Source of the DNA: an uncultured Gammaproteobacteria bacterium
Lineage (GTDB): Bacteria > Pseudomonadota > Gammaproteobacteria > JAADHQ01
Assembly: GCA_947258755.1 (NCBI GenBank)
Contig: CAMYJO010000025.1
Coordinates: 1-60,228, forward strand
DNA: 60,228 nt
Direction: 5' to 3'
Shown here piece by piece: positions 28,897 through 38,373 of the stretch. The notes below the pieces were generated by a model. That model saw only the letters and a list, made by a program, of their open reading frames with translations. It did not search any database and was not told the DNA's origin. How positions within the stretch are numbered: position 1 is the first letter of the stretch; each line of letters starts with the position of its first letter. Both the position numbers and the translations under genes were made by a program.

Positions 28897-28924
28897 ATTG
28901 TAGTCGAAAAAAAATCTAACGCAA
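28897..28924 (-). promoter_or_regulatory. Candidate sigma-70 promoter of ahcY
   Basis: On the minus strand TTGCGT (28919–28924), a 16-nt spacer and TACAAT (28897–28902) lie immediately upstream of the SAH riboswitch, so transcription would start just before the aptamer. The -35 is one of moderate quality; position is the main support. Confidence 0.6.
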
Positions 28925-28936
28925 TAAAATAACCGC

Positions 28937-30057
28937 TTAGATACCGGCAGCCGCCCTGAGTGCATTGGCCTTGTCGGTTTTCTCCCAGGTAAACTCGTCT
29001 TCCTCGCGACCAAAGTGACCGTAGGCCGCTGTTTTCGCGTAGATCGGACGGAGCAGATCCAGCATCTTGACCAGACCACCTGCGCGCAAGTCAAAGTGTT
29101 CGTTGATCAGCTCGACGATGCGTGCGTCTTCAACTTTTCCGGTACCAAAGGTCTGTACGCTGATCGAAGTCGGTTTAGAAACACCGATGGCGTAGGAGAC
29201 CTGGATTTCGCAGCGATCGGCGAGGCCGGCGGCGACGATATTCTTGGCCACATAACGACCGGCATAGGCTGCGGACCGATCCACCTTGGAGGGATCTTTG
29301 CCGGAGAAGGCGCCGCCACCATGACGGGCCATGCCACCGTAGGTATCAACAATGATCTTGCGTCCAGTCAGTCCGCAGTCACCCACCGGGCCGCCGATAA
29401 CGAAACGACCTGTTGGGTTGATGAAGTATTTGGTGTTTTCATCGATCCATTCTTTGGGTAATACCGGTATCAGTATTTCGTCCATTACAGCTTCCTGCAG
29501 GGCTTTCAGTTCTCGATACCGACCGGTGTGTTGCCTTCATAGCGAAAAGTAACCTGGCTCTTGGCATCGGGTCGTAACCAGGGCAGGGTGCCGTTCTTGC
29601 GGACCTCGGCCTGACGCTTAACCAGTCGGTGGGCGTAGGTGATCGGGGCCGGCATCAGTACATCGGTTTCATTACAGGCATATCCGAACATCAGACCCTG
29701 GTCGCCGGCACCCTGTTCATGTTGTTCGTCTTCATCCACACCCATGGCGATATCGGCAGACTGTTTGTCGATCGATGTCAGGATGGCGCAGGATTCATAA
29801 TCAAAACCGATTTCAGAGCTGTTATAACCTATTTCCTTGATGCGGCCGCGTACAACATCATTCATATCGACCCAGGCCGAGGTGGTTATTTCACCGGACA
29901 GTACCACCATGCCGGTATTGACCATGGTTTCACAGGCTACACGCGCCTTTGGATCCTGTTCGAGAATGGCATCCAGCACGGAGTCAGAAATTTGATCGGC
30001 TACTTTGTCTGGATGACCTTCTGAAACAGATTCGGATGTAAATAGATATTCGCTCAT
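28937..30057 (-). pseudogene. metK: S-adenosylmethionine synthetase MetK, split by a ~37-nt deletion and frameshift
   Basis: MetK makes S-adenosylmethionine from methionine and ATP. The N-terminal half (29506–30057, 183 codons) has [36 protein letters not shown] and [16 protein letters not shown] and stops soon after PVGI. The C-terminal half (28937–29485) has [39 protein letters not shown] and [18 protein letters not shown]. Normal MetK has about 13 residues between them, including the conserved VVLSTQH segment. Here only 2 nt separate the codon for that Ile from the GAACTGAAAGCC of the next helix, so about 37 nt are missing and the frame changes. A fortuitous AGGAAG lies 6 nt before the ATG of the second half, so two separate polypeptides could be made. 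Real inactivation, a split gene or an assembly error are all possible. Confidence 0.88.
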
Positions 30058-30077
30058 TATATCGTTTCCCTTATAAA

Positions 30078-30116
30078 AACAAATAAAAAACCGCTTTGTC
30101 GTGGACTAAAGCGGTT
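30078..30116 (-). terminator. Intrinsic terminator in the metK leader
   Basis: On the minus strand AACCGCTTT (30108–30116) and AAAGCGGTT (30089–30097) form a 9-bp stem with a 10-nt loop followed by TTTTTTATTT. It lies between the SAM-II aptamer and metK. Its 5' arm can pair instead with the 3' end of the aptamer, giving an antiterminator. Confidence 0.9.
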
Positions 30117-30133
30117 CTTCAGGGTTCGGTTAT

Positions 30134-30190
30134 AACCTCGCTTTAGCCGTATTTATTAAGCGCCCGCAATCTGAATTCAAATCGGCGCTA
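30134..30190 (-). ncRNA. SAM-II riboswitch in the metK leader
   Basis: Read on the minus strand the segment contains AGCGCCGATTTGAATTC, then TTGCGGGCGCTTAATAAAT, then ACGGCTAAAGCGAGG. This matches the SAM-II pattern: P1 stem GCGCC/GGCGC, the GAUUU strand in loop 1, AAUAAAU on the minor-groove side and the GCUAAA that forms the pseudoknot. The sequence CTAAAGC-GA-GGTT at its 3' end is complementary to AACC-GCTTTAG, the 5' arm of the downstream terminator. SAM binding would hold GCUAAA in the pseudoknot, release the terminator arm and stop transcription; without SAM the antiterminator would form. SAM-II is best known from alphaproteobacteria. Confidence 0.92.
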
Positions 30191-30200
30191 TTGACGCATA

Positions 30201-30228
30201 ATTATACGTAAATGATTACATATGTCAA
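30201..30228 (-). promoter_or_regulatory. Consensus sigma-70 promoter of metK
   Basis: On the minus strand a perfect TTGACA (30223–30228), a 16-nt spacer and a perfect TATAAT (30201–30206) place the transcription start just upstream of the SAM-II aptamer. A strong constitutive promoter fits control by riboswitch-dependent termination. Confidence 0.88.
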
Positions 30229-30369
30229 AGGTTTAGGGTATTTACTGAAATCCGTGTACGGAGTTAATTGCTAAAACAGTGAGTGCTTTTTTTGACATTT
30301 AAGTTAAAATTGCACAAACCTTGGCAATATCAATTGTCTTCAAACCCATATAGATAACAAGGATAAATT

Positions 30370-30930
30370 ATGGTCAGTCTGGAAACCCCTGTTTGTGATT
30401 TTGGCGCACCTGCCATTGAATTTGCATTACCCGGTGTTGATGGCAGGCAATGGACCCTGCAGGATTGCCGTGGCGAAAAGGGTCTGCTGGTCATGTTTAT
30501 TTGTAATCACTGCCCTTACGTCAAAGCGATCCGTGAGCGCATCGTCAGAGATACGCGGGAATTGCGCGAGTTGGGTGTCAACAGTGTCGCCATCATGTCC
30601 AATGACCCGAGTCAGTACGAAGAGGATTCCTTCGAAAATATGCGCAAGGTGGCGCAGGAATTCGATTTTCCATTCCCATACCTACTCGATCCAACGCAGC
30701 AGGTGGCCAAGGCCTATGGCGCCGTTTGTACGCCGGATTTCTTTGGCTATAACGGTCAACTACTACTGCAGTACCGTGGCCGCCTGGATGCCAGCCGTAA
30801 GCAGAGCGCGCCGGCTGATGCGCACCGTGACCTGTTCGAGGCCATGGCGGCGGTGGCCAGGACCGGTCAGGGTCCGGCTGAGCAGATCCCCAGTATGGGC
30901 TGCTCGATTAAATGGATCGACGAGGATTAA
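30370..30930 (+). CDS. Thioredoxin-fold (AhpC/TSA-like) protein
   Basis: The 186-residue protein has the thioredoxin/peroxiredoxin fold: FGAPAIEFALPGVDGRQWTL, then KGLLVMFICNHCPYVKAIRE and a C-terminal part with FPYLLDPTQQVAKAYGAVCT and PDFFGYNGQLLLQYRGRLD. The active-site region is NHCPYV, with a single cysteine rather than CxxC, and a second cysteine near the end (MGCSIKW). Members of this group are widespread but their substrate is not known. No signal peptide is present. It stands alone, divergent from metK, followed by a 350-bp space. Confidence 0.85.
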   Translation: MVSLETPVCDFGAPAIEFALPGVDGRQWTLQDCRGEKGLLVMFICNHCPYVKAIRERIVRDTRELRELGVNSVAIMSNDPSQYEEDSFENMRKVAQEFDFPFPYLLDPTQQVAKAYGAVCTPDFFGYNGQLLLQYRGRLDASRKQSAPADAHRDLFEAMAAVARTGQGPAEQIPSMGCSIKWIDED

Positions 30931-31280
30931 ATAAAAACCAATATAAATAATGAGTTACAATAACATTATGTATTGTAGGTATAATAATCGAGCTTATCCC
31001 AAGTAAGTTTTATCCTTACATAACCAGTCTCACTATTGCCGAATGCCCTCAAGTAGGGGAGAATACCGCTTCTTCTGAATAGGGTAGCGCAAGCTGCCTT
31101 ATTCTTTTGCAGGCGGCACAAGCAACTGGTGCGCGCAACTGCCGGCAGGGCAGTCAAATTGGCCGCAAAAGCCGGAAAAAGAATTTTATTATCTCGGTAA
31201 ATGAATAAATTCAATGCCATCGTGCAATTACTGGGATCACACAGATTTCATTTAAAACTTTGGGAACAGAGGAGAGAACT
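30931..31280. other. Non-coding region with strong hairpins before tkt
   Basis: The 350 bp between the thioredoxin-fold gene and tkt have no convincing gene. At 31078–31103 AATAGGGTAGC and GCTGCCTTATT form an 11-bp stem (two G-U pairs) closed by a GCAA tetraloop and followed by CTTTTG. A second small stem CCCT/AGGG lies just upstream (about 31044–31058) and a GCCGGC/GGGCAGT-rich patch downstream (about 31140–31165). It may be a terminator plus a dispersed repeat, or a structured RNA. An 84-codon minus-strand frame here looks like the low-quality product of such a repeat and was not called. Confidence 0.4.
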
Positions 31281-33266
31281 ATGCCCTCACGTAGAGATTT
31301 AGCCAATGCCGTTCGTGCATTGAGTATGGACGCAGTACAACAGGCCAAGTCGGGTCATCCAGGCGCCCCTATGGGGATGGCGGATATCGCCGAGGTATTG
31401 TGGAATGACCATCTGAGCCACAACCCCGCCAACCCGCAGTGGGCCAACCGCGATCGCTTCGTCCTGTCCAATGGTCATGGTTCGATGCTGATTTATTCCC
31501 TGCTGCACCTGAGTGGTTACGATCTGGGTATGGATGATCTGAAGAATTTCCGTCAGTTGCATTCGAAGACACCGGGTCACCCGGAATACGGTTATGCTCC
31601 GGGTGTTGAAACCACGACCGGTCCTCTGGGCCAGGGCATCACTAATGGTGTTGGTATGGCCATTGCTGAAAAGGCACTGGCTGGCCAGTTTAACCAGAAA
31701 GATCACGATATTGTCGATCACCATACCTATGTATTCCTCGGTGATGGTTGTTTGATGGAAGGTATTTCACATGAGGCCTGTTCACTGGCCGGTACCCTGG
31801 GTCTGGGCAAGCTGATTGCTTTCTGGGACGACAATGGTATTTCTATCGATGGCCATGTTGAAGGCTGGTTCTCGGATGATACGCCGAAGCGTTTTGAGTC
31901 TTACGGCTGGCACGTGATCCCCGATGTCGATGGCCATGATCCGGATGCACTGCAGAAAGCTGTTGAACAAGCCAAGGCAATGACCGACAAGCCGACCATG
32001 ATTTGCTGCAAAACAACCATTGGTTTTGGTTCACCGAATAAAGCCGGTAGTCATGCCTGTCATGGTGCGCCATTGGGTGAAGAAGAAATCAATCTGACCA
32101 AGGCAGCGCTGGGTTGGGACCATGAGGCCTTCGTTGTTCCCGCCGATATCTATCACGGTTGGGATGCGAAAGAAAAAGGCGCGGCTGCAGAAAAGGCATG
32201 GAATGAAAAGTTTGCCGCCTATAAAGCGGCCTACCCGGAACTGGCGGCAGAATATGAGCGTCGAATGGCCGGTGACCTGCCCGCAGATTGGGCAGCCACT
32301 TCTGGCAAATATATCGCCGGTGTTGATGCCGAAGCGAAAAGCCCGGCGACGCGCCAGGCTTCGCTGGCTTCGATTGAAGCCTACTCACCCATGTTGCCTG
32401 AACTGTTTGGTGGTTCTGCCGACCTCGGTTGTTCCAACCTGACCGAGTGGTCTGGTTATAAGCCAATGATCAATCATGTTGAAGCCAACTACGTGAATTA
32501 CGGCGTACGTGAGTTTGGTATGTCGGCAATCATGAATGGTATTGCGCTACACGGTGGTCTGATCCCATTCGGCGCGACCTTCTTGATGTTCTCTGAATAT
32601 GCACGTAATGCAATCCGCATGGCGGCACTGATGAAGATTCGCAGCATTTTCGTATTCACGCATGATTCTATTGGTCTCGGTGAAGATGGTCCTACTCATC
32701 AGGCCGTTGAGCAGATTCCAACCTTGCGTATGATCCCGAACATGAATGTATGGCGTGCCTGTGATGCGGTTGAGTCAGCCGTGAGCTGGCAGCAAGCGGC
32801 GGAACGTAAGGACGGACCTTCATGTCTGATCTTCTCGCGTCAGGGTCTGGATCATCAGACACGTACGGCTGATCAGATCGAAGCGATCAAGAAGGGTGGT
32901 TACGTACTGAAAGATTGTGACGGCACACCGGATGCGATCATTATTGCCACTGGTTCGGAAGTTGCTTTGGCTATGGGCGCTGCAGAGAAGCTGACAGGCA
33001 AGAATATCCGTGTTGTATCCATGCCATCGACCAATGTCTTTGATGCGCAGGATGCAGCCTATAAGGAATCCGTTCTGCCGGCAGCTGTCACTGCCCGAGT
33101 CGCTGTAGAAGCTGCTGTTACTGATGCCTGGTACAAGTACGTTGGCCTGAATGGCAAGGTCGTCGGTATCGATCGCTTTGGTGAATCAGCGCCTGCACCG
33201 CAACTGTTTGAATACTTTGGCTTCACCGTTGAAAACGTAGTGAAAGCCGTTGAAGAAGTTTTGTAA
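31281..33266 (+). CDS. tkt: Transketolase
   Basis: Transketolase transfers two-carbon units between sugar phosphates with thiamine diphosphate, serving the pentose phosphate and Calvin cycles. The 661-residue product has [39 protein letters not shown], the ThDP motif from [20 protein letters not shown] to DDNGISIDG, and [23 protein letters not shown] at 31281 is preceded by GAGGAGAG at the right distance, so it is taken as the start. First gene of tkt-gap-pgk-pyk-fba. Confidence 0.97.
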   Translation: MPSRRDLANAVRALSMDAVQQAKSGHPGAPMGMADIAEVLWNDHLSHNPANPQWANRDRFVLSNGHGSMLIYSLLHLSGYDLGMDDLKNFRQLHSKTPGHPEYGYAPGVETTTGPLGQGITNGVGMAIAEKALAGQFNQKDHDIVDHHTYVFLGDGCLMEGISHEACSLAGTLGLGKLIAFWDDNGISIDGHVEGWFSDDTPKRFESYGWHVIPDVDGHDPDALQKAVEQAKAMTDKPTMICCKTTIGFGSPNKAGSHACHGAPLGEEEINLTKAALGWDHEAFVVPADIYHGWDAKEKGAAAEKAWNEKFAAYKAAYPELAAEYERRMAGDLPADWAATSGKYIAGVDAEAKSPATRQASLASIEAYSPMLPELFGGSADLGCSNLTEWSGYKPMINHVEANYVNYGVREFGMSAIMNGIALHGGLIPFGATFLMFSEYARNAIRMAALMKIRSIFVFTHDSIGLGEDGPTHQAVEQIPTLRMIPNMNVWRACDAVESAVSWQQAAERKDGPSCLIFSRQGLDHQTRTADQIEAIKKGGYVLKDCDGTPDAIIIATGSEVALAMGAAEKLTGKNIRVVSMPSTNVFDAQDAAYKESVLPAAVTARVAVEAAVTDAWYKYVGLNGKVVGIDRFGESAPAPQLFEYFGFTVENVVKAVEEVL

Positions 33267-33294
33267 TTTTAGCTATAAACGTTTGAGGAGATAA

Positions 33295-34302
<1,008 letters not shown>

Positions 34303-34410
34303 GTTGCTAGTAGCGAGTTGCTAGTAGTGAGGGGTTGGAGATCAGGAGGCAAATAGCCTCCTGACATTTTGAATCCTAGCTACTAGCCACTAGTTACTCG
34401 CTACTATTTC
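34303..34410. repeat. Palindromic dispersed repeat between gap and pgk
   Basis: Directly after the gap stop codon GTTGCTAGTAGCGAGTTGCT starts a repeat whose inverse partner (CTAGCTACTAGCCACTAG, then TTACTCGCTACT) ends near 34407. In the middle TCAGGAGGC and GCCTCCTGA form a clean 9-bp hairpin (about 34343–34365) followed by CATTTTG. It is the same family as at 4087–4171 and 26227–26309. Lying inside the tkt-fba run it may lower or process downstream transcripts. Confidence 0.75.
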
Positions 34411-34473
34411 AAAGAGGTATTCGCCAAACCTAAGGGTTTGCCAAATATCTTTATAGTTTTAGGAGAATTATTG

Positions 34474-35655
34474 ATGTCCTTTATAAAATTGACTGATCTT
34501 GATCTTGCTGGCAAGCGCGTATTGATTCGTGCTGACCTGAATGTGCCTGTCAAAAATGGCAAGGTGACTTCGGATGCACGTATTACGGCCTCAATGCCAA
34601 CCGTTGAGCATTGCATGAAAGCCGGTGCTGCCGTTATGGTGATGTCTCATCGTGGTCGCCCTGAAGAAGGTAAGGCAGATGAAGAGAACTCGATGCAGCC
34701 AATAGCGGAAAATATGTCTGCCAAGCTGGGGACGGATGTTCGTCTGGTCAAAGACTATTTGGATAATGCCCCCGAGGTCGCGGCTGGAGAAGTTGTGCTG
34801 CTGGAAAACGTACGTTTCAATGCCGGTGAAAAGAAAGACAACGAAGCATTGGCAAAAAAATATGCAGCGCTTTGTGATGTCTTCGTTATGGATGCCTTTG
34901 GTACGTCGCACCGTGCCCAGGCCTCTACGCATGGCGCCGGTAAATTTGCACCGACCGCCTGTGCTGGTCTGTTACTGGCCGATGAACTTGATAACCTGGC
35001 CAAGGCCCTGGCTGAACCCGCGCGTCCGATGGTGGCCATCGTCGGTGGTTCCAAGGTATCAACCAAGCTGACTGTGCTCGAAGCCCTGTCTGAGAAAGTG
35101 GACCAGCTGGTAGTCGGTGGTGGTATAGCCAATACCTTCCTGAAGGCCATGGGTCATAATGTTGGCAAGTCCCTATGTGAAGAAGATCTAGTCGATACCG
35201 CCAAGGCCCTGGTGGAAAAAATGAAAGCACGTGGTGCCAGTATCCCTATCGCGGTTGATGTTGTCTGTGGTAAGCAGTTCGATGAGAATGAGCCCGCTGT
35301 ACTGAAAAAGCCTGATGAAGTCGAAGATGACGATATGATCTTTGATATCGGCCCGGAATCAGCAAAAGAATTGGCCGATATTATTGCCAAAGCGGGTACC
35401 ATCGTCTGGAATGGACCGGTAGGTGTATTCGAGTTTGATCAATTTGGTGAAGGCACAAAGACTGTTTCGATGGCGATAGCCAATGCCGACGGTTTTAGTC
35501 TTGCCGGTGGTGGTGATACGATTGCCGCGATCCAGAAATATGATATCTATGACAAGGTATCTTATATCTCTACAGCCGGTGGCGCATTTCTAGAATACCT
35601 GGAAGGCAAAACATTGCCTGCCGTCGCAATGCTGGAAGAACGGGCCAAGAGCTAA
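34474..35655 (+). CDS. pgk: Phosphoglycerate kinase
   Basis: Pgk transfers phosphate between 1,3-bisphosphoglycerate and ADP. The 393-residue product has [80 protein letters not shown] and the C-terminal [15 protein letters not shown] with [12 protein letters not shown] and [20 protein letters not shown] at 34461–34466 is 7 nt before ATG 34474, which fixes the start. It follows gap after a repeat-filled space. Confidence 0.97.
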   Translation: MSFIKLTDLDLAGKRVLIRADLNVPVKNGKVTSDARITASMPTVEHCMKAGAAVMVMSHRGRPEEGKADEENSMQPIAENMSAKLGTDVRLVKDYLDNAPEVAAGEVVLLENVRFNAGEKKDNEALAKKYAALCDVFVMDAFGTSHRAQASTHGAGKFAPTACAGLLLADELDNLAKALAEPARPMVAIVGGSKVSTKLTVLEALSEKVDQLVVGGGIANTFLKAMGHNVGKSLCEEDLVDTAKALVEKMKARGASIPIAVDVVCGKQFDENEPAVLKKPDEVEDDDMIFDIGPESAKELADIIAKAGTIVWNGPVGVFEFDQFGEGTKTVSMAIANADGFSLAGGGDTIAAIQKYDIYDKVSYISTAGGAFLEYLEGKTLPAVAMLEERAKS

Positions 35656-35695
35656 ATAATGCTGGCAACAGGAATGACATCAAGAAGTATTAACT

Positions 35696-37162
35696 ATGCT
35701 TAGAAGAACCAAAATACTGGCTACCCTGGGTCCGGCCACTGATCCGCGCAACGGTGATGATTCCGACTATGAAGTCCTGGATGAAATCATTCAGGCGGGT
35801 GTTGATGTCGTTCGTGTGAATTTCTCACATGGTACCCATGAAGAGCATTTGCAACGCGTTGAAGCAGTACGTAACCGCGCCCGCGCTCATGGTCGCCAGG
35901 TTGGTGTATTGTGTGATCTACAAGGTCCCAAAATCAGGATAGCCAAATTTAAGCTGGACAAGGTTGATCTGGTAGAAGGTGCTAAATTTGTGCTTGATGC
36001 CAGCCTGGATGCTGATGCGGGCACTCAGGAACGTGTTGGGCTGACCTATAAAGACCTGCCCAATGACCTCAGTCGAGGCGATACCTTGCTGCTCGATGAT
36101 GGCCGCATCGTGATGTGGGTAGAGGATGTTGACGGCAGTGAGATCCAATGCACGGTCAAGGTCGGTGGTATCCTTTCCAATAACAAGGGTATCAACCGTA
36201 AGGGTGGTGGTCTTTCCGCTGAAGCTCTGACTGACAAAGACAAGGAAGACATCAAGCTGGCGGCCAAAATGCAGGCGGACTATCTGGCTGTTTCATTTCC
36301 TCGGCATGCGAATGATATTCATCAGGCGCGTGAATTATTACGTGCCGCCGGAGGTAATGGTGCCATCGTCGCCAAGATTGAACGTGCTGAGGCCATCGAT
36401 GCCATTGATGAGATTATCGAGGCATCGGATTCGATTATGGTTGCTCGCGGTGATCTGGGCGTTGAAATCGGCGATGCTGAGTTACCGGCCATTCAGAAAA
36501 GACTGATCCGTCAGGCCCGCTATGCCAACCGCGTGGTGATCACGGCAACGCAAATGATGGAGTCGATGATTGAGAACCAGATACCGACGCGCGCCGAGGT
36601 GTTTGATGTTGCAAACGCCGTTCTCGATGGTACCGATGCGGTCATGCTGTCGGCGGAAACTGCGGCCGGCAAATACCCGGCCCTGGCGGTGGCAGCGATG
36701 GACCGAGTCTGTCGGCATGCCGAGAAGCAACGCGTGGCACGCATATCTGATCATAGAATCAATACAGAATTCAAAGAGATAGATGAAGCTGTAGCGATGT
36801 CCGCGATGTATGCGGCCAACCACCTGGGCGCCAAGGCAATCGCAGCCCTGACCGAGTCGGGTGCTACGGCTTTATGGATGTCGAGAATCAGTTCCGGTAT
36901 CCCCATTTATGCCTTGACGAGTCATGTTGAGACGCGTAGAAAGGTAACCCTTTACCGGGGGGTTTACCCGGTCAGTTTTGAGCCAATCAGTAGTAACCAT
37001 GCCGAGGTCAATCAGGAAGCCATTGATGAATTGGTTCGACGTGGTACAGTCAGGGATGGTGACCTGGTCGTATTGACCAAGGGTGATTTAATGGGCGTAC
37101 TGGGTGGTACCAACGCCATGAAAATTGTTCGCGTTGGAGAACTGGTCAATCCGGAATCCTGA
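35696..37162 (+). CDS. pyk: Pyruvate kinase
   Basis: Pyruvate kinase makes pyruvate and ATP from phosphoenolpyruvate. The 488-residue product has RRTKILATLGPATDPRN, VVRVNFSHGTHEEHLQRVEA, CDLQGPKIRIAKF, GDTLLLDDGRIVMWV, IVAKIERAEAIDAIDEII, the signature IMVARGDLGVEIG and VITATQMMESMIENQIPTRA. It lies 40 bp after pgk. Its presence between pgk and fba matches cbb-type clusters of autotrophic gammaproteobacteria (cbbT-cbbG-cbbK-pyk-cbbA). Confidence 0.97.
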   Translation: MLRRTKILATLGPATDPRNGDDSDYEVLDEIIQAGVDVVRVNFSHGTHEEHLQRVEAVRNRARAHGRQVGVLCDLQGPKIRIAKFKLDKVDLVEGAKFVLDASLDADAGTQERVGLTYKDLPNDLSRGDTLLLDDGRIVMWVEDVDGSEIQCTVKVGGILSNNKGINRKGGGLSAEALTDKDKEDIKLAAKMQADYLAVSFPRHANDIHQARELLRAAGGNGAIVAKIERAEAIDAIDEIIEASDSIMVARGDLGVEIGDAELPAIQKRLIRQARYANRVVITATQMMESMIENQIPTRAEVFDVANAVLDGTDAVMLSAETAAGKYPALAVAAMDRVCRHAEKQRVARISDHRINTEFKEIDEAVAMSAMYAANHLGAKAIAALTESGATALWMSRISSGIPIYALTSHVETRRKVTLYRGVYPVSFEPISSNHAEVNQEAIDELVRRGTVRDGDLVVLTKGDLMGVLGGTNAMKIVRVGELVNPES

Positions 37163-37246
37163 CAGCGGAACCAAAGAATTTGTAGTTATTGGGTTTTATA
37201 TTTTAATTTTTGATTTTTTAGAAACTATACGAGTGAGGAGAGAAAC

Positions 37247-38311
37247 ATGGCTCTAATATCCATGCGCCAGCTTCTGGATCATGCTGCCGAGAACGGTTAC
37301 GGCATGCCAGCATTCAACGTAAACAACATGGAGCAAGTGCACGCCATCATGCAGGCTGCCGATGCTACCAACAGTCCGGTTATCATGCAGGGTTCAGCCG
37401 GTGCACGATCTTATGCGGGCGAACCTTTCCTGCGTCACCTGATCAGCGCTGCAATCGAAATGTATCCACACATTCCGGTCGTTATGCATCAAGACCATGG
37501 CTCCGAGCCTGCAGTATGTCTGCGCTCTATCCAGTCCGGTTTCAGTTCGGTGATGATGGATGGCTCATTGATGGCCGACATGAAGACCCCTGCATCGTTT
37601 GAATACAATGTCGATGTGACCAAGGAAGTTGTAAAAATGGCACACTCAGGCGGTGTTTCCGTTGAAGGTGAGTTGGGCTGCCTGGGTTCACTGGAAACCG
37701 GTGAAATGGGTGAGGAAGACGGGCATGGTGCCGAAGGCAAGCTGGATATGGATATGCTGTTGACCAGCGTTGAAGAAGCCGCTGATTTCGTCAAGGCCAC
37801 TGGTGTTGATGCACTGGCCATCGCTATCGGTACTTCACACGGTGCGTATAAGTTCACCAAAGAGCCTACCGGTGAAATCCTGCGTATCGACCGCATCAAA
37901 GAAATTCACGAACGCATTCCGAACACGCATCTGGTTATGCACGGTTCTTCTTCTGTGCCTCAGGACTGGCTGGAAATCATCAATAACTATGGTGGTGATA
38001 TGGGTCAGACATACGGTGTGCCTGTTGAAGAAATTCAGGAAGGTATCAAGAATGGTGTACGTAAGGTTAATATCGATACTGACCTGCGTATGGCATCTAC
38101 CGGTTCTGTTCGCAAGCATCTTGCTGACAACCCATCAAACTTCGATCCACGTAAATTCCTGAAGGAATCTACTGCGGCGATGATGGAAATCTGTAAGGCG
38201 CGTTACGAGGCCTTTGGTTGTGCCGGCAATGCCGACAAGATCAACGTCATCAGCCTGGACGATATGGTTGCCCGTTACTCCAGCGGCGAGCTCGATCAGA
38301 AAGTCACTTGA
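37247..38311 (+). CDS. fba: Class II fructose-bisphosphate aldolase
   Basis: This zinc-dependent aldolase splits or forms fructose 1,6-bisphosphate. The 354-residue product has [20 protein letters not shown], the zinc and catalytic region [50 protein letters not shown] with a zinc His, [18 protein letters not shown] and [13 protein letters not shown]. It resembles the CbbA-type aldolase of Calvin-cycle clusters, including sedoheptulose-bisphosphate use. GAGGAGAG precedes the ATG. It is the last gene of the run, followed by an intrinsic terminator. Confidence 0.97.
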   Translation: MALISMRQLLDHAAENGYGMPAFNVNNMEQVHAIMQAADATNSPVIMQGSAGARSYAGEPFLRHLISAAIEMYPHIPVVMHQDHGSEPAVCLRSIQSGFSSVMMDGSLMADMKTPASFEYNVDVTKEVVKMAHSGGVSVEGELGCLGSLETGEMGEEDGHGAEGKLDMDMLLTSVEEAADFVKATGVDALAIAIGTSHGAYKFTKEPTGEILRIDRIKEIHERIPNTHLVMHGSSSVPQDWLEIINNYGGDMGQTYGVPVEEIQEGIKNGVRKVNIDTDLRMASTGSVRKHLADNPSNFDPRKFLKESTAAMMEICKARYEAFGCAGNADKINVISLDDMVARYSSGELDQKVT

Positions 38312-38330
38312 TTGATTGATCACTTAGAAT

Positions 38331-38359
38331 AAAAAGGCCGCGTTATAGCGGCCTTTTTT
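38331..38359. terminator. Bidirectional intrinsic terminator between fba and the MscS-type gene
   Basis: GGCCGC (38336–38341) and GCGGCC (38348–38353) form a stem with a 6-nt loop, flanked by AAAAA on the left and TTTTTTA on the right, so it can stop transcripts from both convergent genes. Confidence 0.9.
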
Positions 38360-38373
38360 ATGTGCTGGCAATA

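Noticed and set aside
30966-31220. 84-codon minus-strand frame before tkt
   Set aside because: No ribosome site, low-complexity basic and Cys-rich translation and position over hairpins suggest a translated repeat rather than a protein.
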